A stretch of 64,000 bases of DNA from Pyxidicoccus sp. MSG2 (GTDB lineage: Bacteria > Myxococcota > Myxococcia > Myxococcales > Myxococcaceae), in assembly GCF_026626705.1 (NCBI RefSeq), contig NZ_JAPNKC010000001.1, positions 5,456,001-5,520,000 of the forward strand. Reading direction: 5' to 3'. Under the pieces are notes generated by a model. That model was not told the origin of the DNA and did no database searches. It saw nothing but the letters and a program-made list of their open reading frames with translations. Both the position numbers and the translations under genes were made by a program. Positions 1 through 7,118 of this stretch are shown here, piece after piece (within the stretch, counting starts at the first letter, position 1; the number at the start of each line of letters is the position of its first letter).

Positions 1-1
1 C

Positions 2-625
2 GGGCGCGACGAGGCGCACGGCGCGGTGCTGGTGGACGACCTGGTGACGAAGGGCGTGGACGAGCCGTTCCGCATGTTCACCAGCCGCTCGGAGCACCGG
101 CTGAAGCTGCGCGAGGGCAACGCGGACCTGCGGCTCGCTCGTCATGGGCACCGCGTGGGGCTGCTCCCCCGCGAGGCGCTGGAGCGAGCCGATGCGCGAG
201 CGCGCGCGGTGGCGGACGAGGTGGCGCGGCTGAAGCGCTCGGGCCTGGCGGCGCGGCTGAAGCGGCCGGAGGTGACGTACGCGCAACTGGGGGAGGGGAG
301 GGCGGAGTGGCCCGTGCTGCCGGAGGACGTCGCCGGGGAGGTGGAGGTGGAGGTGAAGTACGAGGGCTACATCGCCCAGGCGGCGAGGGCGGCGGCGCGC
401 GAGGCGGAGTCGACGGACCGGTGGCGGATTCCGGAGGGCTTCGCCTTCCGCGAGGTGCGCGGGTTGAGCTTGGAGGCGGTGGAGAAGCTCACGGCGCACC
501 GGCCTGGAACGGTGGGGCAGGCGCGGCGGATTCCGGGGGTGACGCCGGCCGCGGTGTCGCTGCTGTTGGTGGCGCTGAAGCGGGGCAGCGGGGCGGCGGA
601 TGGCTGTGGACAGCCGGTGGAGTGA
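2..625 (+). CDS. mnmG: MnmG (GidA), tRNA uridine-5-carboxymethylaminomethyl modification enzyme, 3' part
   Basis: Only the last ~207 residues are present; the gene begins left of the window. MnmG is the FAD-dependent partner of MnmE that modifies the wobble uridine of certain tRNAs. The fragment opens with the conserved stretch LVDDLVTKGVDEPFRMFTSR, followed by the helical C-terminal domain that contacts MnmE and tRNA. A near-canonical ending (RIPGVTPAAVSLLLVALKR) is followed by about 15 extra, poorly conserved residues. rsmG lies about 100 bp downstream on the same strand, the usual gidA-gidB pairing near bacterial replication origins. Identity is secure from the conserved motif; FAD-binding residues lie outside the window. 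Confidence 0.95.
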   Translation, partial: GRDEAHGAVLVDDLVTKGVDEPFRMFTSRSEHRLKLREGNADLRLARHGHRVGLLPREALERADARARAVADEVARLKRSGLAARLKRPEVTYAQLGEGRAEWPVLPEDVAGEVEVEVKYEGYIAQAARAAAREAESTDRWRIPEGFAFREVRGLSLEAVEKLTAHRPGTVGQARRIPGVTPAAVSLLLVALKRGSGAADGCGQPVE

Positions 626-731
626 TCAGGAACCGGGCTGTGGATAACGTGTGGGAAACTTTGAGGGCCTTCGCCACCTGAGTGATTCCGGGAGGTTGTG
701 GGCCTGTTTGCTGTGGAGGCGTTGTGGATAA
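605..731. promoter_or_regulatory. DnaA-box-like cluster between mnmG and rsmG
   Basis: Two perfect reverse complements of the consensus DnaA box TTATCCACA are present: TGTGGATAA at 639-647 and again at 723-731. The second overlaps the rsmG GTG start. A weaker relative (TGTGGACAG) sits at 605-613 and TGTGGGAAA at 650-658. What is seen is the motif match. Binding by DnaA, and any role in replication initiation or in control of rsmG, is inference. Confidence 0.5.
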
Positions 732-1377
732 CGCGCGGTTCGTAGATCTGCTGGCATCCGGGAGCCGGGCGCTGGGCGTGGTGGTGCCGGAGGGCGTGGG
801 GCCCCAGCTGCAGCGGCTGATGGCCGAGCTGCTGAAGTGGAACGCGAAGGTGAACCTCACGGCGATTACCGCGCCGGAGGAGGTGCTGGAGAAGCACTTC
901 CTGGACTCGTTGGCGGTGTTGCCGGAGGTGACGGGCGCGGCGACGTTGCTCGATCTGGGCGCGGGCGCGGGCTTCCCGGGGCTGCCGCTGAAGCTGGCGC
1001 TGCCGGCGCTGGGCGTGACGCTGGTGGACGCGGTGGGGAAGAAGGTGGCGTTCATCAAGGCGGCGGCGGCGAGCCTCGGGTTGCAGGGCGTGCGCGGGCT
1101 GCATGCGCGAGCGGAGGGCAAGCCGGAGGCGGAGGGGATTCCGCGCGCGGAGCTGCTGATTGCGCGCGCGTTCATGGACCTGCCGGACTGGCTCGCACTG
1201 GCGCCGGGGTACGTGGCGCCGGGCGGGCGCGTGGTGGCGATGCTCGGCAAGGCGCAATCGGACGCGGAGCTGGCGGCGCGCGCGGCGGAGCGGCAGTTGC
1301 GCGTCGTGTCCGCGCGGGCGTACCGGCTGCCGTTCTCCGGAGCGGAGCGGCAGGTCGCCGTGTTCGCGAAGGAGTAG
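724..1377 (+). CDS. rsmG: RsmG (GidB), 16S rRNA 7-methylguanosine methyltransferase
   Basis: A 217-residue SAM-dependent methyltransferase that acts on the conserved G527 region of 16S rRNA. Visible landmarks are KWNAKVNLT near residue 38, EKHFLDSL near 56 and the SAM-binding glycine loop LDLGAGAGFPG near 75. I chose the GTG at 724 because GGAGG ends five bases upstream; an in-frame ATG at 682 would add 14 unconserved residues. The length fits the family (about 205-240). In many bacteria parA follows directly, but here about 10.7 kb intervene. A DnaA-box-like sequence overlaps the start codon. Confidence 0.95.
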   Translation: MDNARFVDLLASGSRALGVVVPEGVGPQLQRLMAELLKWNAKVNLTAITAPEEVLEKHFLDSLAVLPEVTGAATLLDLGAGAGFPGLPLKLALPALGVTLVDAVGKKVAFIKAAAASLGLQGVRGLHARAEGKPEAEGIPRAELLIARAFMDLPDWLALAPGYVAPGGRVVAMLGKAQSDAELAARAAERQLRVVSARAYRLPFSGAERQVAVFAKE

Positions 1378-1387
1378 GGCAGGGCGC

Positions 1388-1670
1388 GGTGCCCGTCGTG
1401 GAAGGAACGTTCCTTCCGGTGCCCACGCTGGAGCGGGGGAGGGCGGTGCCGGCGTGGAAGGCGCGTTCCTTCCGGTGCCCACGCCGGAGCGGGGGAGGGC
1501 GGTGCCGGCGTGGAAGGAACGTTCCTTCCGGTGCCCACGCTGGAGCAGGGCAGGGCGGCGCCCGTCGCGGAATGAGCGTTCCTTCCAGTGCCCACGCTGG
1601 AGCAGGGCAGGGTGGTGTCGGCGTGGAAGGAGCGTTCCTTCCGGTGCCTACGCTGGAGCAGGGCAGGGCG
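1388..1670 (+). repeat. Five tandem 56-57 bp repeats with palindromic cores
   Basis: Units begin at about 1388, 1445, 1501, 1557 and 1614. Each carries a central inverted repeat followed by GGTGCCCACGCTGGAGC or a close variant. The core GGAAGGAACGTTCCTTCC is a perfect 18-bp palindrome in units 1 (1400-1417) and 3 (1512-1529). Units 2, 4 and 5 have one to three changes in the left arm while keeping CGTTCCTTCC. The block starts just after the rsmG stop and holds no credible gene. It could be a protein-binding array, a set of RNA hairpins downstream of rsmG, or a simple minisatellite. Sequence 1671-1782 shows nothing recognisable. Confidence 0.85.
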
Positions 1671-1782
1671 GTCGCCAACCGGGAACCCTGCCCCGAGGCT
1701 CGCGGATGCCCGCTTCGTGGAACAAACCCGGGCCCTTGCATGACGGCGAAGACCCGGGCCGCTTCCCCACGCGGTGTGCCGC

Positions 1783-2172
1783 TCAGTGCCGGCGCGTTCC
1801 CTCGGGATGCTCGGTCCACGCCTCGTTGCCCTCGCGAGGTGTGACGAACAGGAGGTGGACCTCGGGCGTGTGCAGCCGCGCCGAGTGGGCCACGCCTCTC
1901 GGTATCAGTAACGCGTCTCCCGCACCGAGGTCATGCGCCTGGTCCGGTTCGCTCGCCGGCCGGAGCGTCATCGTCATGTGCCCGGAGACGAGCACGAGCA
2001 GCTCGTCTCCTCCGTCATGGCGCTCCCAGAAACCCTCCGTTCCCTTCACGCCAATCCGGATGACGCCGAGCATCGCGTCGCGCAGCGCTGCGAAGTCACC
2101 GAGCATCCTCGCATGTCGAGGGTCGCCAATCGCCGCAAGCTCCGTGGCGATGGTGAAGGACGTGCCCGTCAT
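1783..2172 (-). CDS. Small cupin-domain protein
   Basis: A 129-residue single-domain cupin. The middle of the protein has the beta-barrel pattern (RHDGGDELLVLVSGHMTM, then LGAGDALLIPRGVAHSARL), the two cupin motifs that usually hold a metal through His and Glu. The sequence does not show whether it is an enzyme, isomerase or sensor. The ATG at 2172 is preferred over one at 2175 because AGGAGG lies at better spacing. It follows the SDR gene by 10 bp on the same strand, so the two are probably co-transcribed and controlled by the divergent TetR regulator. Confidence 0.75.
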   Translation of the reverse strand: MTGTSFTIATELAAIGDPRHARMLGDFAALRDAMLGVIRIGVKGTEGFWERHDGGDELLVLVSGHMTMTLRPASEPDQAHDLGAGDALLIPRGVAHSARLHTPEVHLLFVTPREGNEAWTEHPEGTRRH

Positions 2173-2182
2173 CATCGCCTCC

Positions 2183-3031
2183 TCAGGCCGCGGCCGTGTC
2201 GGTGTCGAGCTGGAGGGCCGTGGCCAGCAGCCTGCCGAACTCCACCTCGGACAAGGTGCGGCGGGCCTCGATGAGCCGCTTCGCCCCCTCGCCGATGGCG
2301 ATGCGCAGCGGCGGCGCGCTGTCTTCGATGACCTGTTCCACGACGCGGGCCAGCAGGTCGGGGTCATTCCCTTCCTCGCGCGTCGCCCGCTCCAACAGTG
2401 ACACCAGTCGCTTGCGCCGGGGCGCGAGCTCCGGGTGCTCGGCGCGCGGATGATGGAATCCGATGCGCGTGCGCATGCCGTCGGGCTCGAGAAGCGTGAC
2501 GCGGAGTCGCGTGTCGCGCAGCTCGTGCGCGAGCGCCTCCGACATGGCTTCCAGCGCGTGCTTGCTCGCCGCATACGCACCGAGGAACGGCACCGCCACC
2601 GCGCCCGACAGCGAGCTGATGTTGACGATGTGCCCCGAGCCCCGCGCGCGCATGGCCGGCAACACCGCGAGCATCATCCGCAGCGCGCCGAAGAAGTTCG
2701 TCTCCAGCTGCGCGCGCGCTTCCTCCAGGCGCGTCTCCTCCACCGCACCGATGAAGGCGTAGCCGGCGTTGTTCACCAGGGCATCGATGCGCCCCTCTCG
2801 AGCGAGCACCTCACCGACGCACGCCTCCACCGAGTCATCCGAGCACACGTCGAGCGCAAGCATGGGCCAGTCCGTCCCACCCGCCGGCTGCCGGCTGGTG
2901 CCGTAGACACGGTGGCCGCGCTGGACGAGCCGCGCCGCCGTGGCCCGGCCGAGGCCCGAGGATGCGCCCGTCACCAGGACGACCTTGTTGCCGTTGTTGT
3001 TCCCAGCTTCCGAAGTGCTTCGACCTTCCAT
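2183..3031 (-). CDS. SDR-family oxidoreductase
   Basis: A 282-residue short-chain dehydrogenase/reductase. It shows the Rossmann glycine motif VTGASSGLGRAT near residue 20, the NNAG motif (LVNNAGYAF), the catalytic Ser segment (NISSLSG) and the YAASK active-site Tyr-Lys pair. The extended C-terminal region recalls classical SDRs acting on lipophilic or steroid-like substrates, but the substrate is not evident. The ATG at 3031 has GGAGG six bases upstream; a longer in-frame start would run into the operator. It is the first gene of a two-gene operon with the cupin and diverges from a TetR regulator. Confidence 0.9.
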   Translation of the reverse strand: MEGRSTSEAGNNNGNKVVLVTGASSGLGRATAARLVQRGHRVYGTSRQPAGGTDWPMLALDVCSDDSVEACVGEVLAREGRIDALVNNAGYAFIGAVEETRLEEARAQLETNFFGALRMMLAVLPAMRARGSGHIVNISSLSGAVAVPFLGAYAASKHALEAMSEALAHELRDTRLRVTLLEPDGMRTRIGFHHPRAEHPELAPRRKRLVSLLERATREEGNDPDLLARVVEQVIEDSAPPLRIAIGEGAKRLIEARRTLSEVEFGRLLATALQLDTDTAAA

Positions 3032-3061
3032 GCGTGCCTCCGTTGTTGACGCGGAAGCAAT

Positions 3062-3094
3062 ATGCGAATGTTTCGTCACATTCGGTATTCGCAT
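3062..3094. promoter_or_regulatory. Nested inverted repeats, candidate TetR operator
   Basis: The 82-bp gap between the divergent SDR and TetR genes contains ATGCGAAT (3062-3069) and its exact complement ATTCGCAT (3087-3094). Nested in this is GAATGT (3066-3071) with ACATTC (3078-3083), six bases apart. The region is locally AT-richer than its surroundings. A self-repressing TetR protein that also controls the SDR-cupin operon is the simplest reading. Confidence 0.6.
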
Positions 3095-3113
3095 TCAGGA
3101 GCGCCCGAAACGC

Positions 3114-3740
3114 ATGACTTCCGTCGAGACAACCCCTCGGAAACTGCCGCGTCAGGCGCGCTCGCGGGCGACGGTGGACGCGCTGCTCGAAGCGGCGGCT
3201 CAGGTTCTGGTGGAGCACGGTTACGAAAAGGCGACCACCGCGCGAGTCGCCGAGCGGGCCGGCGTGAGCGTGGGCTCGCTCTATCAATACTTCCCGAGCA
3301 AGGAGGCCCTGGTCGCCGCGCTCATCGAGCGTCACGCCGGAGAGATGGTGCAGGTCGCGGAGGAAGCCTTCGCCGGGTTGGGGAGCGCATCGCTCGAGGA
3401 CGGACTGCGCGCCATCATCCGCGTCGGCGTGGACACGCACCGCATCTCTCCCGAACTCCACAAAATCCTCTTCGAGCAGGTGCCTCGCGTGGGGCGCATC
3501 GCGGAGGTGATGGACACGAACCGGCGCATCACGGAATTGATTGAGCGGTTCCTTCGCGTCCACGCGCGGCGTCTGCCCAGGGGCATGCAGCCCGCGGTCG
3601 CGGCGGTGATTCTCGAAACAGCGCTCGAAGCGCTGACCCACAAGGCCGTCACCGAGCGCCCCGAATTGCTCGAGGGCGGACTGCTGGAGCGGGAGCTGTA
3701 CCAGCTCGCGACCGGCTACCTGTTCCACGCGGGGAAGTGA
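3114..3740 (+). CDS. TetR/AcrR-family transcriptional regulator
   Basis: A 208-residue repressor. The N-terminal domain carries the family helix-turn-helix (ATTARVAERAGVSVGSLYQYFPSKEAL, split here in description: TTARVAERAGVS then GSLYQYFPSKEAL, about residues 40-65). The remainder is an all-helical ligand and dimerisation domain of normal length. The ATG at 3114 follows an AGGAG at about 3097-3101; the longer in-frame ORF reads through the operator region. It is divergent from the SDR-cupin operon with nested inverted repeats between them, so it probably regulates both itself and that operon. The ligand is unknown. Confidence 0.9.
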   Translation: MTSVETTPRKLPRQARSRATVDALLEAAAQVLVEHGYEKATTARVAERAGVSVGSLYQYFPSKEALVAALIERHAGEMVQVAEEAFAGLGSASLEDGLRAIIRVGVDTHRISPELHKILFEQVPRVGRIAEVMDTNRRITELIERFLRVHARRLPRGMQPAVAAVILETALEALTHKAVTERPELLEGGLLERELYQLATGYLFHAGK

Positions 3741-3866
3741 CAGGTGAGGTGCGGCGCTGTGCCCGTTCGCGAAACTGCTGGCACGGTTCAGCGGAGGGCG
3801 TGACGGAGCGCCGCATCGGTGGCGCGGTCCGGGTCCACCGTTAGTTTCGTGGCGGGGGTGCCACGG

Positions 3867-4526
3867 ATGAAGCCGCTGCGCACGGAAGGGCCACTCGTCT
3901 GGATGTACGACCGCAACCACGACGTGCTCGCGCGCGAGTCGCGTGCCGGCTTCGAGCGACGCCTCGGCCCGCCGCACGGAAGGGACGTGCAAGGTGACGG
4001 GCTCGGGCCGACGGAGTTCTGGCTCTGGCGCGCGGACTGCGGCCTGACGGTGGTGGCCCTCTACCGCGAGCGCACTGACTCGTTCCATGTCTTCACGGAC
4101 GCGGAGGAAATCGACCACGCGCTCGCGCACCTCGGCTGGTGGAGCGCGGAAGTGGAGTGGCGCGCGGACGAAGGAAGGCCTCGTGCGAGGAACGGCTGGG
4201 CCGTCTACCGGCAGGACGACACGGGCAATCGCCATGATGTCTGTGTGATGCAGGTCCGCGCCCGTGCGGAGTGCCTCGCACGGCTGATGGAGGCTCGGGC
4301 CCACAAGCAGTGGTACGCCGTCGAGGCGCGTGGAACACCGCCGTCGGCGCGGGCGAATCCGCCGCGAAGTGGCTGGGCCGTCATCCGCCAGGACGAGCAC
4401 GGCAACCGTGTCGAAGTGGCCGTGCACCCGAGCGAGGACGTCGCCCGCAAGCTCGCCGCGGCGTACGACGCCGAGCCTCGACACAAGCAGGCCTACTTCG
4501 TGGAACCCGTGGCGCCGCGCGCCTGA
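3867..4526 (+). CDS. Hypothetical protein with duplicated SPOR-like module
   Basis: A 219-residue protein of unknown function. The C-terminal half is an internal duplication: GWAVYRQDDTGNRHDV followed by HKQWYAVEA, and again GWAVIRQDEHGNRVEV followed by HKQAYFVEP. This layout resembles short SPOR-domain proteins, in which the module can bind peptidoglycan, but no signal peptide or membrane segment is seen. The N-terminal 110 residues are acidic and aromatic-rich and match nothing I recognise. The ATG at 3867 is chosen for a G-rich stretch upstream. The last 34 bp overlap, tail to tail, the 3' end of the histidine kinase gene on the other strand. Confidence 0.65.
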   Translation: MKPLRTEGPLVWMYDRNHDVLARESRAGFERRLGPPHGRDVQGDGLGPTEFWLWRADCGLTVVALYRERTDSFHVFTDAEEIDHALAHLGWWSAEVEWRADEGRPRARNGWAVYRQDDTGNRHDVCVMQVRARAECLARLMEARAHKQWYAVEARGTPPSARANPPRSGWAVIRQDEHGNRVEVAVHPSEDVARKLAAAYDAEPRHKQAYFVEPVAPRA

Positions 4527-6976
4527 GTCGGAGCCGCGACGTCGAAGGCGGGCCCCGCGACGGGGAGCTCCACGATGAAGGCTGCGCCGTCGCCGACCGC
4601 GCTGCGCACGCGCAACGTGCCTCCGTGTGCCTCGACGATGTGCCGGGCGATGTGCAGTCCCAGCCCGAGCCCGCTGACCTCGCTGGCGCTCACGAGCCGC
4701 TCGAAGCGCTCGAAGATGCGGTGCTGGAACTCGGGAGCGATACCCGGTCCGCTGTCCTGCACCTCCAGCAGTGCCGAGCTCCCCACCGCTCGCGCCGTCA
4801 CCTTCAGCGGCGTGCCCGGCGCGTACTTGAGCGCGTTGGTGAGCAGGTTCGCCAGCACCTGCTCCAGCCGGTAGCGGTCCCACCGGCCAACGACTCCGGA
4901 CGCCAGGTGCAGCTCGAGCGCATGGCCGGCCGCGGTGAGTTGTTGCTGGAAGCGCTCCACCACGTCACCGGTGAGCTCGGCGAGGTCCACCGGCTCGGGC
5001 TGGATGTTCAGCCGCCCCGTGGCGATGCGGGAGATGTCGAGCATGTCCTCGACGAGCCGGCTGAGCCTGTCGATGGAGCGCTCCGTCTGCTCGACGAGCC
5101 GCGTGACGCGCTCGGGCTCGAAGGCGGCCGGGTCGGCCGCTGCGATGCGCCTGCGCACGTACTGCGCCTGCATCTTCATGGAGGTGATGGGCGTGCGCAG
5201 CTCATGCGAGGCGATGGACAGGAACGTGTCGCGTGAAGCGATGGCCTCCTGCGCGCGCTGGAACAGCCGGGCGTTGTCCATGGCCACGGCGACCTGGGCC
5301 GCGAGCCCCGCGACGAGCGTCTCCTCGCGAGCCGTGAAGGTACCCGGGGTGGGGTGGCCGAAGAACAGGCCGCCAATCACCTCGCCCGAGCGCGAGATGA
5401 CGGGCACGGCGAGGTAGCTGCGCACGGGCAGGTGGCCCTCGGGCATTCCGCGGCGCGGCGGGTTGTGGCCGTAGCGTGGGTCCTTCGTGATGTCATCGCT
5501 GCGGACGATGCCCGTGCCCTTGAAGGTGGGCTCGAACACGGGCGTCGAGCGAGGCATGGGGAACTTCGAGAACGCCTCCTTCTCCACGCCGGAGAGCGTG
5601 TACAGCATGTACGACTCACCGCGCTCGTTGAGCACGTTGTAGAAGAACGCGCCGAACGCGGCCCTGGACAGCCGCGTCGCCGCGTCCGTCACGCCCTGCA
5701 CCAGCTTCTCGAGCTGGAGCTCCGCGGCCAGCGCCTGCCCCGTCGAGTTCACCACCTCCAGCGTCTGGAGGGACTCGTTCTTCTCCTGCAGCGTCTGGCG
5801 CAGGGACTCCTCGAGCTGCTGCTCGGCGGTGACGTCGCGCGTGAGTCCGTCGAACCGCTTCGGCTTGCCGTGCGCGTCGAAGAAGACACGGCCCTGGGCG
5901 TGGACCCACCGGACCTGGACGCCGCCGCCCTCGCCGCGCGGCACGAGCACGCGGTAGCGGACGTCATACGGCACCTGCTCCGAGCGTGCGCGGTGGAAGG
6001 CTCCGACGACCCGGGCCACGTCCTCCGGGTGGACGCACTGGCGCACGCGCTCGCGTGACACCGGGCCTTCGGGGGAAAGGCCGTGCTGCTCACGGTAGAT
6101 GGCGTTGCAGTCGATGACCTCGAGCGGCAGGTCGCAGTACCAGAGCCCGAGTCCGGCGGTCTGCACGAGGTGCTCGAAGCGGGCCTCCTGCGTCTTGCGC
6201 TCGTCGATGTTGGCGACGGTGCCGGCCATGCGCAGGGGCAGGCCCGTCACCGCGTCGTAGTACGCGCGGCCGAGGGCCTGGACCCAGTGGATGCCGCCGT
6301 CGCGCCAGACGGTGCGGTACTCGAGGCGGTAGGAGGAGTGCTCGCGGACGCTGGCCTCGACCTGCGCGATGACGCGGGCGCGGTCGTCGGGGTGGACGAA
6401 CTGGATGAAGTCCGTATGGAAGGTGCCGCGGAACGAGCCCGGCGCCATGCCGAAGACCTGCTCGCAGCGCGGGTCGAAGCGCAGCGTGTCGGTGGCGATG
6501 TCCCAGTCCCAGGTGCCCAGATACGAGGACTCGAGCGCCAGGGCCAGCCGCTGCTCGCTTTCCTCGAGCCGGCTGCGTGCGAGCCGTTGTTCATGGATGT
6601 CGATGGCGGTGCCCAGCCGGAAGCGGACGGAGCCGTCCGGGTTCGTCACCGGCATGGACTGGGTGTGGTGCCAGCGCCAGGTGCCGTCCGCGCGGCGGAG
6701 GCGCAGCTCGAGCGAGAAGGGCGAGCCCGTGGCATCGGCCTGCTTGCAGGTGTCCACCGCGGTGCCGAGCTCATCGGGGTGGAGCGCGGCATTCCAGGCC
6801 GCCGCGCCGAGCAGGTGCGTGGACAGGCCGGTGAAGGCGTGCCATGCGGGGTTGAAGTAGTTCGTCTCGCCGGAGGCCGTGGCGGTCCAGACAATCTGGG
6901 GCATGGCCGCGGAGAAGGTGCGGAAGTGCAGCTCGTCGTCTGTCGGAGGTTCGGGCGGGGCTGAGCGCTCAGGCAT
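4493..6976 (-). CDS. Soluble sensor histidine kinase, 3 PAS + GAF + HisKA + HATPase
   Basis: About 827 residues. In order: three PAS domains of the PAS_3 type (about 15-140, 155-280, 285-405), a short coiled coil, a GAF domain (about 430-575), a dimerisation/phosphoacceptor domain with SHELRTP (~590), and an ATPase domain with N box NLLTNALKYAP, G1 DSGPGI, F box FERF and G2 GLGLGL. No membrane helix or receiver is present, so it should be a cytosolic kinase signalling to a separate response regulator. The start is uncertain: the reading frame stays open for 650 bp into the parS region, but recognisable protein begins around the ATG at 6976, which lacks a strong ribosome site. Its promoter must lie next to the parS array. 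Confidence 0.88.
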   Translation of the reverse strand: MPERSAPPEPPTDDELHFRTFSAAMPQIVWTATASGETNYFNPAWHAFTGLSTHLLGAAAWNAALHPDELGTAVDTCKQADATGSPFSLELRLRRADGTWRWHHTQSMPVTNPDGSVRFRLGTAIDIHEQRLARSRLEESEQRLALALESSYLGTWDWDIATDTLRFDPRCEQVFGMAPGSFRGTFHTDFIQFVHPDDRARVIAQVEASVREHSSYRLEYRTVWRDGGIHWVQALGRAYYDAVTGLPLRMAGTVANIDERKTQEARFEHLVQTAGLGLWYCDLPLEVIDCNAIYREQHGLSPEGPVSRERVRQCVHPEDVARVVGAFHRARSEQVPYDVRYRVLVPRGEGGGVQVRWVHAQGRVFFDAHGKPKRFDGLTRDVTAEQQLEESLRQTLQEKNESLQTLEVVNSTGQALAAELQLEKLVQGVTDAATRLSRAAFGAFFYNVLNERGESYMLYTLSGVEKEAFSKFPMPRSTPVFEPTFKGTGIVRSDDITKDPRYGHNPPRRGMPEGHLPVRSYLAVPVISRSGEVIGGLFFGHPTPGTFTAREETLVAGLAAQVAVAMDNARLFQRAQEAIASRDTFLSIASHELRTPITSMKMQAQYVRRRIAAADPAAFEPERVTRLVEQTERSIDRLSRLVEDMLDISRIATGRLNIQPEPVDLAELTGDVVERFQQQLTAAGHALELHLASGVVGRWDRYRLEQVLANLLTNALKYAPGTPLKVTARAVGSSALLEVQDSGPGIAPEFQHRIFERFERLVSASEVSGLGLGLHIARHIVEAHGGTLRVRSAVGDGAAFIVELPVAGPAFDVAAPTQARGATGSTK

Positions 6977-7118
6977 TCGGTCCCGAGGTGACCCGACGCG
7001 AACGACGCCGTCAACGACGGGCACGGGCGCTCCCGTCAGGGAGAAGACGGTGGCGCGCAGTGGACTGCGAGGTGTTCCTGGCGTGTGCACGGATGCGAGC
7101 GTTCGATGGCGTCCTGCT

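Noticed and set aside
2835..4883. 682-aa minus-strand ORF across the TetR and hypothetical genes
   Set aside because: It is antisense to genes with clear family matches and has a low-complexity Arg/His/Ala composition typical of high-GC shadow frames.
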